Below the pieces are notes generated by a model that was given only the letters and a program-made list of their open reading frames with translations, was not told the origin of the DNA and searched no databases. Of a DNA stretch of 64,000 nucleotides, positions 26,206-34,394 are shown one piece after another. The position numbers and the translations under genes are program-made. This stretch comes from an uncultured Myxococcales bacterium (lineage in GTDB: Bacteria; Myxococcota_A; UBA9042), in NCBI GenBank assembly GCA_903842345.1, contig CAIMLR010000007.1, forward strand, positions 310,001 through 374,000, given 5' to 3'. Within the stretch, counting starts at the first letter, position 1, and every line of letters starts with the position of its first letter.

Positions 26206-27642
26206 ATGCGCAATCTCAAGAGAACGGCCGACCTTTTGCTGATCCTCGCCTGCGGACTGACGCTCGCAGCATGCGGGTCTGACGACACCGCAGCGACGAC
26301 GACGGGCGCGGAAGACGCCGCAACGGACAATGACCTTGGCGCGCTGGACGGCGGCGATGACGCCTTTGCCGGCTCTGACGCAGCGGTCGACGACACGGGA
26401 GCGGCAGATGCAGCGACCGATTCGGCTTCGGACGTCGTCTACAAGGACGCGCCGTTTGAGACCGCGAGTCATACGGCGCTGCCGCAGCTTGTCTACGGCG
26501 GCGTCGACGTGCTGCACAAGCCGCACATCGTGACCGTGACGTTTGCCGGCGACCCGTACGTCGATCAGCTCGAGCAGTTCGCCGCCCAATTGCAGCAGAC
26601 GCAGTGGTGGATGGCGTGGTCGGTCAGCTACTGCTCGTCCGTGGGCAACTGCGTTGGCAAAGGCGACACGGACAAAGTGCGCCTCGGCTCCAGCGCCGCC
26701 AAGAGCTACACGGACTCGACGGTGAAGGGCGGCGTATCCACGATCCAGCAGTTCATCACGACGCGCCTCGACAGCGCCGAACTGCCCGCGCCGGTCACGG
26801 ACACGGTCTACGTCATCTATTTTCCGCAGGGCACGCAGATTTCACTGGCCAGCGGCGGCGGTCAGAGCGCCAAGAGCTGCCAGAGCTTTGGCGGCTACCA
26901 CCACTCGATGCTGTACGGCAAAGGCCAGATCGCCTACGCCATCGTCCCGGAATGCAAGAACGGCGGACCGGGCATGAGCCAGCTGGAGAGCGTCATCCTC
27001 GCGTCGAGCCACGAGATCGCCGAGGCCGTAACCGACCCGTATTTTCCGCAGACGGCGCAGGGCGAGACGACCGGCGGCTTCAACATCAACATGCTGGACA
27101 TGAACGCGATTCCGTGGGAGCTGGCGCTGGGCGGCGGCGAGGTGGGCGATCTGTGCCCGGATCTGCCGTACGCCGGCTTTGGCCACGCGACGGAGAACGG
27201 CTACAAGCTGACGCGGGTGTGGAGCAATGCGGCGGCCAAGGCCAGTCACAATCCGTGCGTGCCGGCGGACCCGGGGGCGTACTTCAACGTCGCGCCGGAG
27301 AAGAACAAAGGCACGCACGTGAAGATTGAGCTCGGCGCGAGCGTGACGATCGCCCTGCACGCGTTCTCAGACATGCCGGTGAAGCCGTGGACGGTGACGG
27401 CCATCGACATTGACTCGTTCCAGGGAGGCGGCACGCCGCTGACGTTTGACTTTGACGGCAAGGATTCAGCGACGGTCAACAACGGCGACATCATCAATCT
27501 GACGATCACGCGCGACGCGTTCGCAACGCCGGCCTCGCCGTACGGCGCGATCTTCTACCTGATGTCGACGTCGGCCGATGGCCAAGCCACCAATATGTGG
27601 CCGATCTGGGCGTACACGCAAAAAGAGCTGACCGGGCAGTAG
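26206..27642 (+). CDS. Secreted lipoprotein with a HEIAE metalloprotease-like motif
   Basis: A 478-residue lipoprotein: signal peptide, lipobox LAAC at C23, then an Asp/Ala-rich linker to about residue 85. The following domain contains SSHEIAEAVTDPYF around residue 268, a pattern in which HExxE and a downstream Asp recall zinc-dependent peptidase sites seen in a family of exported proteins common in myxobacteria. Several Cys pairs support an extracytoplasmic location. The C-terminal 130 residues form a beta-rich domain. The start at 26206 is chosen because it gives the signal peptide. Protease activity is inferred from the motif alone. Confidence 0.75.
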   Translation: MRNLKRTADLLLILACGLTLAACGSDDTAATTTGAEDAATDNDLGALDGGDDAFAGSDAAVDDTGAADAATDSASDVVYKDAPFETASHTALPQLVYGGVDVLHKPHIVTVTFAGDPYVDQLEQFAAQLQQTQWWMAWSVSYCSSVGNCVGKGDTDKVRLGSSAAKSYTDSTVKGGVSTIQQFITTRLDSAELPAPVTDTVYVIYFPQGTQISLASGGGQSAKSCQSFGGYHHSMLYGKGQIAYAIVPECKNGGPGMSQLESVILASSHEIAEAVTDPYFPQTAQGETTGGFNINMLDMNAIPWELALGGGEVGDLCPDLPYAGFGHATENGYKLTRVWSNAAAKASHNPCVPADPGAYFNVAPEKNKGTHVKIELGASVTIALHAFSDMPVKPWTVTAIDIDSFQGGGTPLTFDFDGKDSATVNNGDIINLTITRDAFATPASPYGAIFYLMSTSADGQATNMWPIWAYTQKELTGQ

Positions 27643-27666
27643 GCCGCCCGGCCGCTCCCTCGTCCG

Positions 27667-28266
27667 CTACTGGCCGGCAACTTCCGCTTTCGCGTGCGCC
27701 ACAGCCGCGTGCATGCGCGTGAGCAGCTCCGTGCGCGTAACGAGCACGTGGACTTCCACGCCGTGCGCTTCAATCGCCTCGCGGCCGCCTTCCTCGCGGT
27801 CCACAAGAATCAGCGCGTGCTCGACGGTGTGGCCAGCCTGACGGATGCGGTCAATGGCCTTGATGGTCGAGCCGCCGGTCGTGATCACGTCGTCGATGAC
27901 TGCGACGCGGGAATTCGGCGCGAGATCGCCCTCCAACCACTGCTCGGTCCCGTGCTTCTTGGGTTCCTTGCGCACCACAAACGAGTTGAGCGGCTGCTTG
28001 CGCGAGTGGCTGTGCATCGCGATGGCGTTGGCAATCGGGTCCGCGCCCAACGTCAGGCCGCCGACCGCCGCCAGATGAAACGGCTTGAGCGCTTCATAGC
28101 CCAGCGCGCCAATGACATTCAGGCCTTCCGCCTGTAGCGTGACCGGCTTGCAGTTGACGTAGTACGGCGACGTTCCACCCGACGCGAGGATGAACGGCGG
28201 GTTTTCACGCACCTGGAAAGAGTGGAGGAGCAGCAGTTCGATCAGGCGGTCTTTGCGCAGGTCCAT
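27667..28266 (-). CDS. pyrE: Orotate phosphoribosyltransferase
   Basis: Transfers ribose-5-phosphate from PRPP to orotate, giving OMP in pyrimidine synthesis. The PRPP signature [14 protein letters not shown] lies near residue 118, and the N-terminal orotate-binding segment [12 protein letters not shown] is present. The protein is 199 residues, close to the usual 200-215. ATG 28266 has GGAG eight bases upstream and is preferred to an ATG seven codons earlier. It converges on the metalloprotease-like gene and diverges from pstB. Confidence 0.93.
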   Translation of the reverse strand: MDLRKDRLIELLLLHSFQVRENPPFILASGGTSPYYVNCKPVTLQAEGLNVIGALGYEALKPFHLAAVGGLTLGADPIANAIAMHSHSRKQPLNSFVVRKEPKKHGTEQWLEGDLAPNSRVAVIDDVITTGGSTIKAIDRIRQAGHTVEHALILVDREEGGREAIEAHGVEVHVLVTRTELLTRMHAAVAHAKAEVAGQ

Positions 28267-28372
28267 TTGGGCGTCTCCGGCAAGCATGGAAAGCTCGCAG
28301 TCCCGGGTATAGCGGGGTCCGTGCGGCGCGTCGAGGGGTAGCCCTGCGGTTTCACCCGATGCCGCACCGCCG

Positions 28373-28411
28373 CTGTCACAGGTTGTCGCGTGGGCGTCAT
28401 GCGCCTGTCAC
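28373..28411 (+). promoter_or_regulatory. Pho-box-like array of four heptamers upstream of pstB
   Basis: CTGTCAC (28373-28379), TTGTCGC (28383-28389), GCGTCAT (28394-28400) and CTGTCAC (28405-28411) recur on one strand at 10-, 11- and 11-base intervals. PhoB sites consist of heptamers close to CTGTCAT repeated every 11 bases, so this matches a double Pho box, about 50 bases before the pstB ATG. It lies in the 197-base gap between divergent pyrE and pstB. A PhoB-like regulator is encoded at 49484-50203. Confidence 0.55.
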
Positions 28412-28463
28412 ACGGGGTTCGCACACTGTTGCCGCCCGCCAGTCCGGGCAGCGGAGCCTTACA

Positions 28464-29237
28464 ATGGCGCTCAAACCCGGCGACACGCCGCGCATTCAGG
28501 TGCAGGACCTGTCGTTCTATTACGGCAACACCCGCGTCCTGCACGACAACCACTTGGAAATCGCCGACAAGCGCATCACCGCGTTCATCGGACCGTCCGG
28601 CTGCGGCAAGTCGACGCACATTCGCACGTACAACCGGATGTTCTCGCTCTATCCCGGTCAGCGCGCGGAGGGCACGGTCAAGCTCGGCGACGTCAACGTG
28701 CTCGACCCCAAAGCGATTGACGACATCGCGCTGCGCAGCCGCGTCGGCATGGTGTTCCAGAAGCCGACGCCGTTTCCGATGACGATCTTTGAGAACGTCG
28801 CGTTCGGCTTGAAGCTCCTCGGCATCAAGGGCGCGGAGCTGGAAGACCGCGTCGTCGCCGCGCTGAAAAATGCCGCGCTCTGGGAAGAAGTGAAGGAGCG
28901 CCTGAAGGAATCCGGGCTGCAGCTCTCCGGCGGCCAGCAACAGCGCCTGTGCATTGCGCGCGCGCTGGCGGTCGAGCCGGACGTGCTGTTGCTGGACGAG
29001 CCGGCGTCAGCCCTGGATCCAATCGCGACGGCGCGGATCGAGGAATTGGTGCAGGAGATGCGCGGCCGCTACACTGTGGTCATCGTGACGCACAACCTGC
29101 AGCAGGCGGCGCGCGTCAGCGATTACACGACGTTCTTCTACCTCGGAAAAGTCATTGAGCACGGTCCGACGGACCTGATCTTCACGCGGCCGACCGAGCA
29201 GCGGACCGAGGACTACATCACCGGGCGCTTTGGTTAG
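28464..29237 (+). CDS. pstB: Phosphate ABC transporter ATP-binding protein
   Basis: ATPase of the high-affinity phosphate importer, 257 residues. Walker A is GPSGCGKST, the signature is [16 protein letters not shown], Walker B is VLLLDEP with the PstB-typical SALDPIAT, and the switch His lies in [13 protein letters not shown]. The element [15 protein letters not shown] is diagnostic of PstB. The residue after the Walker A Thr is His rather than the common Leu. ATG 28464 has GGAG upstream. The permease and binding-protein genes pstS, pstC and pstA are not in the window. phoU follows nine bases downstream. Confidence 0.93.
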   Translation: MALKPGDTPRIQVQDLSFYYGNTRVLHDNHLEIADKRITAFIGPSGCGKSTHIRTYNRMFSLYPGQRAEGTVKLGDVNVLDPKAIDDIALRSRVGMVFQKPTPFPMTIFENVAFGLKLLGIKGAELEDRVVAALKNAALWEEVKERLKESGLQLSGGQQQRLCIARALAVEPDVLLLDEPASALDPIATARIEELVQEMRGRYTVVIVTHNLQQAARVSDYTTFFYLGKVIEHGPTDLIFTRPTEQRTEDYITGRFG

Positions 29238-29246
29238 GAGTTGAGC

Positions 29247-29924
29247 ATGACGCTGCACACGGACCGCACCTATGAAGCAGAGCTGCAAGCGCTGCGCGAT
29301 CGGCTCGTCGACATGGTCGGTCAGGTCGAGCAGATGACGATTGAAGCGGTGAAAGCCGTTGTCGACCGCGATGCCCAGCTGGCGCGGGAGACGATTCGCC
29401 TGGACCGCCGCGTCAACCGCGCGGAGGTGGAAATCGACGAGGCGTGCATGTTGCTGCTGGCGCGGCGGCAGCCCGTGGCGTCCGACCTGCGGCTCGTGAC
29501 GACCGCGCTGAAGATGGTGACCGACATCGAACGCATCGGCGACGTGGCGGTGAACCTGTGCGAGCGCGCCATCGACTTGGCGGGCGAGCCGCCGATTCCG
29601 GGCATCGACGAGGCGCTGAACGCGCTGGGGCAGCTGGCCGCGGCGATGCTGCGCAAGGCGATTGAAGCCTTTGCCGAGCGCGATGCCGCCAAGGCGGAGA
29701 ACGTCCTGGAGATGGATGACGACGCGGACGAACGCTACCACCAGATTGTCCGTTCCCTGGCCCAGCGGATCCGCGACGATCCGGACAAGGTCGAGCAGAA
29801 CGTGGCGCTGCAGTCGGCGGCCAAGCAACTGGAACGCATTGGCGACCACGCGACGAACCTCGCCGAGCAGGTGATTCTGCTGGTGCGTGGTCAGGATCTG
29901 CGGCATCAAGGCAAGCTGGCGTAG
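29247..29924 (+). CDS. phoU: Phosphate transport regulator PhoU
   Basis: A 225-residue all-helical protein with two copies of the PhoU three-helix bundle. Each copy has the metal-binding ExxxD motif region: DRRVNRAEVEIDEACMLLL with DLRLVTTALKMVTDIERIGD in the first, and ALQSAAKQLERIGDHATNLAE in the second. PhoU links PstB to the PhoR kinase and represses the Pho response when phosphate is ample. ATG 29247 has AGGAG six bases upstream; a TTG two codons earlier is less likely. It converges on the TetR gene with a nine-base gap. Confidence 0.93.
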   Translation: MTLHTDRTYEAELQALRDRLVDMVGQVEQMTIEAVKAVVDRDAQLARETIRLDRRVNRAEVEIDEACMLLLARRQPVASDLRLVTTALKMVTDIERIGDVAVNLCERAIDLAGEPPIPGIDEALNALGQLAAAMLRKAIEAFAERDAAKAENVLEMDDDADERYHQIVRSLAQRIRDDPDKVEQNVALQSAAKQLERIGDHATNLAEQVILLVRGQDLRHQGKLA

Positions 29925-29933
29925 CGCCAGCGC

Positions 29934-30488
29934 TCAGAACGACAGCGCGACGAACTGCTCCATCCAGAGCTGCAGCAGCCGCTGCCGGTCGACCTCGCGG
30001 TGCGCCAGCCATTCCAGACTCGTGTGCTCGGCAAAACCCAGCCAGCCGTGCAGCCGCAGCCGCGTCAGCGGGTCGTCGCCCAGCCCAACCAGATCGCGAA
30101 TGCGCTCCAGCACCGTCCGGCGCACGCGCTCAACCAGGCTGTTCACCTCCGTGTCCATGCCGATGCCGCCGCGCAGCAGCGCTTGATAGACGGCGGCGTT
30201 GGCCTCAATGAAGTCAAGAAACTGCCCAAGCGTGCGCGCCAAGACCGCCTGCGGATCCTCGCCGCGCGCAAAAGTCAGGAGCGCCAGCAGCTCGTCTGCC
30301 AGGGACTGCACGGTGGCCACGTAGTATTCGCGCTTGCCGGGAAAGTAGTGGTAGAGCAGCCCTTTGGAAATGCCGGCAGCCCGCGCGATGTCGTCGGTCG
30401 AAATGGCGTCGTAGGCATGTGCGGAGAACAACTGCCGACCGAGGGCAATCAGCTGCGCGCGTCGCTCTTCTACAGTCTGTCGTGCCAT
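29934..30488 (-). CDS. TetR-family transcriptional regulator
   Basis: A 184-residue repressor-type protein. The N-terminal helix-turn-helix reads TDDIARAAGISKGLLYHYFPGKREYYVATV, whose diagnostic elements are Ile-Ala-x-x-Ala-Gly-Ile-Ser and Tyr-His-Tyr-Phe at about residues 33-55. The rest is the usual helical ligand-binding domain. The start ATG at 30488 diverges from the nucleotidyltransferase gene over 144 bases, which makes that lipid-headgroup operon a candidate target. I see only a weak inverted repeat there (GCAACGC at 30525 and GCGTTGC at 30561), too widely spaced for a standard operator. Confidence 0.9.
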   Translation of the reverse strand: MARQTVEERRAQLIALGRQLFSAHAYDAISTDDIARAAGISKGLLYHYFPGKREYYVATVQSLADELLALLTFARGEDPQAVLARTLGQFLDFIEANAAVYQALLRGGIGMDTEVNSLVERVRRTVLERIRDLVGLGDDPLTRLRLHGWLGFAEHTSLEWLAHREVDRQRLLQLWMEQFVALSF

Positions 30489-30632
30489 CGGCGCCTCAAT
30501 CCTCGAACCCGCGTCATGCTGGTGGCAACGCCGGCAAAGGTCAATCGACGACGGGCGGCAGCGTTGCGCCAACGGCCAAGCCGTCGCATCATGGCGTCGC
30601 CGCGGCAGGGATCGCCGCAAACGGGGCTGACC

Positions 30633-31376
30633 ATGAAAGCAATTCTTCTCGCGGCGGGCGTTGGACGGCGGCTGCGGCCGTACACGGAAGACCGGCCGAA
30701 GTGCCTGCTTCCGTTCAAAGGCAAGACCCTGCTGGATCGCCATCTGGACGCGCTGGAAGCGACGGGCGTCCACGAGGTCATCATCGTGCTCGGTCACTGC
30801 GGCGACCAGATCCGCGCGGCGGTGGCCCAGCGCCACGACGCGGCGCGCGTGCAGTTCCTCGAGAATACGCGCTACACGGAGGGCTCGATCCTCTCGCTGC
30901 ACACCGCGATTGGCCACATTGACGACCACGCCGACGGCGCGATTGTGATGGACGCCGACGTGCTCTACCCGCGCGAGCTGATGCGGCGGCTCGTGCAAAC
31001 GCCCGGCACGGCGTTCCTTGTCGATGAGACGAGCCTCGAGACGGGCGAAGAGATGACCGTCGGCATCAAGGACGGCCGCGTGCGGACGATCGACCGGTTT
31101 GTCGGGGATGGCTGGGATCTCAAAGGTGAGACGGTCGGCTTTACCAAGTTCGCCGCGGAGGACGCTCCGGAGCTGCGCCGCCAGATGGACGCGTGCCTGG
31201 CGGAAGGGCTGAACAAGGCCGAGTACGAAGCGGCGATCATCCGCATGCTCAAGACCTGCCCGGGTCGCTACGCGCTCGTCGGCGATCTGCCGTGGACGGA
31301 GATCGACTTTGACGCGGACGTCGAGAAAGCCAAGGAAATGCTGCCGGAAATTGAAGCGGTGGACGCCAAGCCCTAG
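30633..31376 (+). CDS. Sugar/choline-phosphate nucleotidyltransferase family protein
   Basis: A 247-residue cytosolic enzyme of the NTP-transferase fold. It starts MKAILLAAGVGRRLRPYTEDRPKC in outline (Gly-x-Gly-x-Arg-Leu and the downstream Pro-Lys pair bind the nucleotide), followed by GKTLLDRHL and the metal-binding DADVLYP at about 110-116. Its closest functional relatives by pattern are LicC-type CTP:phosphocholine cytidylyltransferases. The gene 13 bases downstream encodes a CDP-alcohol phosphotransferase, which makes CTP-dependent activation of an aminoalcohol phosphate or inositol phosphate the likeliest role. The nucleotide and substrate cannot be read directly. Confidence 0.82.
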   Translation: MKAILLAAGVGRRLRPYTEDRPKCLLPFKGKTLLDRHLDALEATGVHEVIIVLGHCGDQIRAAVAQRHDAARVQFLENTRYTEGSILSLHTAIGHIDDHADGAIVMDADVLYPRELMRRLVQTPGTAFLVDETSLETGEEMTVGIKDGRVRTIDRFVGDGWDLKGETVGFTKFAAEDAPELRRQMDACLAEGLNKAEYEAAIIRMLKTCPGRYALVGDLPWTEIDFDADVEKAKEMLPEIEAVDAKP

Positions 31377-31388
31377 CCGGAGCCCGCG

Positions 31389-32399
31389 ATGACCGTCCAG
31401 TACGTGCTGCACGACCGTTCGATCCTGCTGCCGCATGTGACGCGGTGGGTCGTCAAGCCGTTGCTGCGCGTGATTCCGCACGGGGTGAGCGCCAACGCGT
31501 TGACGCTGTCGTCGCTGACGTGCGCGGCGACCGGTTTCGCGGCGTCCCTGCTGCTGCCGCCGTCCGGCTGGACGCTGCTGCTCGTGGCGCTGCTCTTCAC
31601 CGGCTACACGCTGCTGGACAACCTCGATGGCCCGCACGCGCGCCAGACCGGTACGACTTCTCCGCTCGGCGAGTTCCTTGACCACTGGCTGGACTGCTTG
31701 AACGGGATCTTCGTCTTTGTCGGCAGCGTTTTTGCCCTGCAGGCGCAGGATGCGCGCGGCATGGCGATCATCGCGCTGATGGTCGCGAGCACGTCCCTGA
31801 CGTTCTGGGAGCAGCGCGTCACCGGGCGGATGTACATGGGCCGGATCGGCACGCTGGAAGGCCTGCTGCTGGTGATGGGCATGCTGCTGCTGGCGGCGAT
31901 CGTCGGGACGGCGCACTTCCACGAGCCGCTGTGGCGCGGTTATGACGGCATCGACTTCACGCTCTGGGCCGGGATCATCGCAGGCGGCTCAACGATTCTC
32001 GGCCCGATGTGGCGCACCGGCCGCAAGCTGCACCAGGCGCTCGGCGTGGTGGCGGTGCTCGCGGCGCTGCTCGCGTGGCAGCAGCTTGGCCAGGTGCCGC
32101 TGCTGCTGCACTGCGTGCTCGCGGCGGCGGTGGGGCCGCTGACCGGCGGGCGGTTCATCCTCGGCCGCGTGACAAAGCAGGAGAACGTGGGACCGGAGGT
32201 GCGCGTGCTCACGGCGATTGGCGTCGCGGCGCTGGCGTGCCTCGTATTGCGGCCGTCTGCGGCGGTGCAAACCGGCCTCGCGGCGGCGCTGCTGGTGTGG
32301 GCAGTGGTGCAGATGCTCCTGGATTTTCGCGGTGCGGTGCGGCAGCTCGCCGCATACGTGCGGCCCAATGAACTGCTCGCGCACCTGCTGGCCAAGTAG
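31389..32399 (+). CDS. CDP-alcohol phosphotransferase (choline/ethanolamine type)
   Basis: An integral membrane enzyme of 336 residues with eight to ten hydrophobic helices. The catalytic signature DGX2ARX8GX3DX3D is complete in DNLDGPHARQTGTTSPLGEFLDHWLD in outline: Asp-Gly, Ala-Arg, Gly, Asp and Asp at about 79-103. The family moves a phospho-alcohol from a CDP-alcohol onto a lipid. Length and topology resemble eukaryotic-type choline/ethanolamine phosphotransferases more than the ~200-residue PgsA or PssA. Together with the nucleotidyltransferase 13 bases upstream it outlines a Kennedy-like branch for phospholipid headgroups. Confidence 0.88.
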   Translation: MTVQYVLHDRSILLPHVTRWVVKPLLRVIPHGVSANALTLSSLTCAATGFAASLLLPPSGWTLLLVALLFTGYTLLDNLDGPHARQTGTTSPLGEFLDHWLDCLNGIFVFVGSVFALQAQDARGMAIIALMVASTSLTFWEQRVTGRMYMGRIGTLEGLLLVMGMLLLAAIVGTAHFHEPLWRGYDGIDFTLWAGIIAGGSTILGPMWRTGRKLHQALGVVAVLAALLAWQQLGQVPLLLHCVLAAAVGPLTGGRFILGRVTKQENVGPEVRVLTAIGVAALACLVLRPSAAVQTGLAAALLVWAVVQMLLDFRGAVRQLAAYVRPNELLAHLLAK

Positions 32400-32426
32400 C
32401 GCCCCGCGCGCCCTTCCGGAGTTCCC

Positions 32427-33323
32427 ATGGCCCAGACCCAACCGCACATCTTCCAGACCCCGCCGCATTTTGCGCCGTCCTGGCTGCGGGCGATCGCCGC
32501 GGCGACCAAGTCTCCCAAAGGCGAGCTGACCCTGCCGCGCCTGGACGTGGAGCTGGTGCCGCAGCCTCTCGACGCCCCGCGCCTGACGAACTACCGGCAG
32601 CTGTGCGGCTTTGCCGATGGACCGACGTTGCCGCCGACGTGGCCGCAAGTTGCTTCCGGCGCACTGCACATGCAGATGCTGACCGATCCGAGGTTTCCGC
32701 TGCCGGCGATGGGCGTCGTGCACCTGCGCAACCACATCGAGCAGTACGCACCCATTCCGGTGGACGCGCCGCTGCACTACGCCTGCCACCTCGAGCCGCT
32801 GCGCGCGACGGACAAGGGCGATGAGATCGATTTGGTGACCGATGCGACCGTCAACGGCAAGCTGGTGTGGCGCGCGGTCATCACGATGTTGTCGCGCGCC
32901 CGCAAGGTCAAGCGCGGCACGCCGGCTGCGGTTGCGGCGATGACCGAGCCGGCCGGCGCGGTCCATCCCCTGCGTTCGGTGGTGTTACAGGTGCCGGAGG
33001 ACCTCGGCCGGCGGTACGCGCGCGTGGCCGGCGACTTCAACCCGATTCACCAACACGCGCTGCTGGCCAAGCCGTTTGGCTTCAAGCGCGCCATCATCCA
33101 CGGCATGTGGTCGCTGGCCCGCGCGGTTGCTGTGTGCCAGGACGAGATGCCCGCCGGTCCCGTGGCGATTGATGTCGCCTTTCGCCGGCCGATTTTCCTG
33201 CCCTCGACGGTGGTGCTGAACATCGCGCGCGGCGAGAGCGGCCTGGAATTCGTCATCGTGAGCAAGGACGGCCGGACCGTGCACTTGCGGGGCACGATTC
33301 GCCCGCTGGCCCACACGCCGTGA
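32427..33323 (+). CDS. MaoC-type hot-dog dehydratase/hydratase
   Basis: A 298-residue protein with two hot-dog folds. The C-terminal one has the hydratase-2 motif AGDFNPIHQHALLAKPFG with D203 and H208 as the likely catalytic pair, followed by AIIHGMW. The family hydrates trans-2-enoyl thioesters or dehydrates 3-hydroxyacyl thioesters. The N-terminal half has the same fold with no catalytic pair, as in double-hot-dog hydratases. It follows the CDP-alcohol phosphotransferase gene by 27 bases, so it may belong to the same lipid operon. An alternative is a role in beta-oxidation or polyketide-type chain formation. Confidence 0.85.
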   Translation: MAQTQPHIFQTPPHFAPSWLRAIAAATKSPKGELTLPRLDVELVPQPLDAPRLTNYRQLCGFADGPTLPPTWPQVASGALHMQMLTDPRFPLPAMGVVHLRNHIEQYAPIPVDAPLHYACHLEPLRATDKGDEIDLVTDATVNGKLVWRAVITMLSRARKVKRGTPAAVAAMTEPAGAVHPLRSVVLQVPEDLGRRYARVAGDFNPIHQHALLAKPFGFKRAIIHGMWSLARAVAVCQDEMPAGPVAIDVAFRRPIFLPSTVVLNIARGESGLEFVIVSKDGRTVHLRGTIRPLAHTP

Positions 33324-33336
33324 CGCGCGCTGGAGG

Positions 33337-33364
33337 GCAACCAGCGGTCCGCTTGTTTGGTTGC
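33337..33364 (+). terminator. Inverted repeat after the MaoC gene
   Basis: GCAACCA at 33337-33343 and TGGTTGC at 33358-33364 are perfect complements separated by 14 bases, starting 13 bases after the MaoC stop codon. An inner GCGG/CCGC pair could stack in the loop. There is no downstream T run, so it is either a factor-dependent terminator or a regulatory hairpin in the leader of the NifH-like gene. Confidence 0.35.
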
Positions 33365-33500
33365 TGAGCCGCGCGGCCAACTTGCCGCGATTTCGATTGA
33401 CGCGCCGTTGGGCTACGCTAGGCTGCATGTAGGACTGGAATGGTCCGTCAACCACCACCGAGGTCGCCCGCTCGTGCTATCGATTGAACGCAACTTGCAG

Positions 33501-34361
33501 ATGGCTGAAAAACCTGCCAAGAGCCACAACCGCCCGCGCTCGCTGGCTTTTTATGGCAAGGGCGGCGTGGGCAAGTCGACCGTCGTCAGCAACCTCACGG
33601 CCGCGCTCGCGCACAAGGGCCGGCGCGTGCTGCAGGTCGGCTGCGATCCCAAGCGGGACAGTTCGCGCAACCTCATCAAGACCTTTCCGCCGACGACGCT
33701 GATGGACCTGCTGTCCGTGGGCAAGACCGACCTCGTGCCGTCGGACATCCTGATGGACGGCGGCGAGAACGTCGAGTGCATCGAAGTCGGCGGCCCCAAG
33801 CCCGGCGTCGGTTGCGCCGGCCGCGGCCTCGGTCGCTTGTTTGAAGAACTTGAAACAATGGAGATTTTTGACCGCGGCTACGACTACGTCTTCTACGACG
33901 TGCTCGGCGACGTGGTCTGCGGCGGTTTTGCCGTGCCGATGCGCGATGGCTACGCGGAAGAAGTCTACGTCGTCACGTCGGGCGAATTCATGAGCCTGTA
34001 CGCCGCCAACAACATTGCCCGTGGCATCGCCAACTACGCGGAACAAGGCGATATCCGCATGGGCGGCCTGATCGCCAACGTCAAGGATCTGGCGTTTGAC
34101 CGCGCGCTGATCGAGAAATTCGCCGAGAAAATCGGGACGCACGTGGTCTGGTACCTGGAATGGAACAAGGTGGTCTACGAGGCCGAACGGCGGCGCAAGA
34201 CCGTGCTGCGCTACGCGCCGGATCACCCGTTTGCCCAGGAATGGCTGGACATGGCCGATGCGCTGGAGAAGAAGGCCAAGCCGCACATCCCGCATCCGAT
34301 GAGCGACACGGAGCTGGACGTGTTCCTGGAAGATCTGTTTGGAATTCAGGCGGAAGAGTAG
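33501..34361 (+). CDS. NifH-like iron protein of a nitrogenase-like reductase
   Basis: Homodimeric ATP-dependent [4Fe-4S] reductase, 286 residues. Seen: P-loop GKGGVGKST (19-27), switch I-like CDPKRDSSR (48-56), cluster ligands C105 in PGVGCAGRG and C140 in DVLGDVVCGGF, and the Arg of the GCAGRG loop (ADP-ribosylation site in NifH). The stretch FYDVLGDVVCGGFAVPMR and the downstream SLYAANNIARGI are closer to true NifH than to BchL or BchX, which have GCGG here. The ATG at 33501 is preferred for length; GTG at 33474 behind GAGGT is an alternative. It would pass electrons to the two component-1-like proteins encoded convergently at 34395-37106. Confidence 0.88.
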   Translation: MAEKPAKSHNRPRSLAFYGKGGVGKSTVVSNLTAALAHKGRRVLQVGCDPKRDSSRNLIKTFPPTTLMDLLSVGKTDLVPSDILMDGGENVECIEVGGPKPGVGCAGRGLGRLFEELETMEIFDRGYDYVFYDVLGDVVCGGFAVPMRDGYAEEVYVVTSGEFMSLYAANNIARGIANYAEQGDIRMGGLIANVKDLAFDRALIEKFAEKIGTHVVWYLEWNKVVYEAERRRKTVLRYAPDHPFAQEWLDMADALEKKAKPHIPHPMSDTELDVFLEDLFGIQAEE

Positions 34362-34394
34362 CGTCCGGGCGATTGTCGGCAGCGCGCCGCCCCG

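Noticed and set aside
27642-27653. GGCC-GCCC-GGCC as an intrinsic terminator between the metalloprotease-like and pyrE genes
   Set aside because: Stem of four with no T run; too weak to call.
30525-30567. GCAACGC/GCGTTGC inverted repeat as a TetR operator
   Set aside because: Arms are separated by 29 bases, unlike typical TetR sites of 15-20 bases in total.
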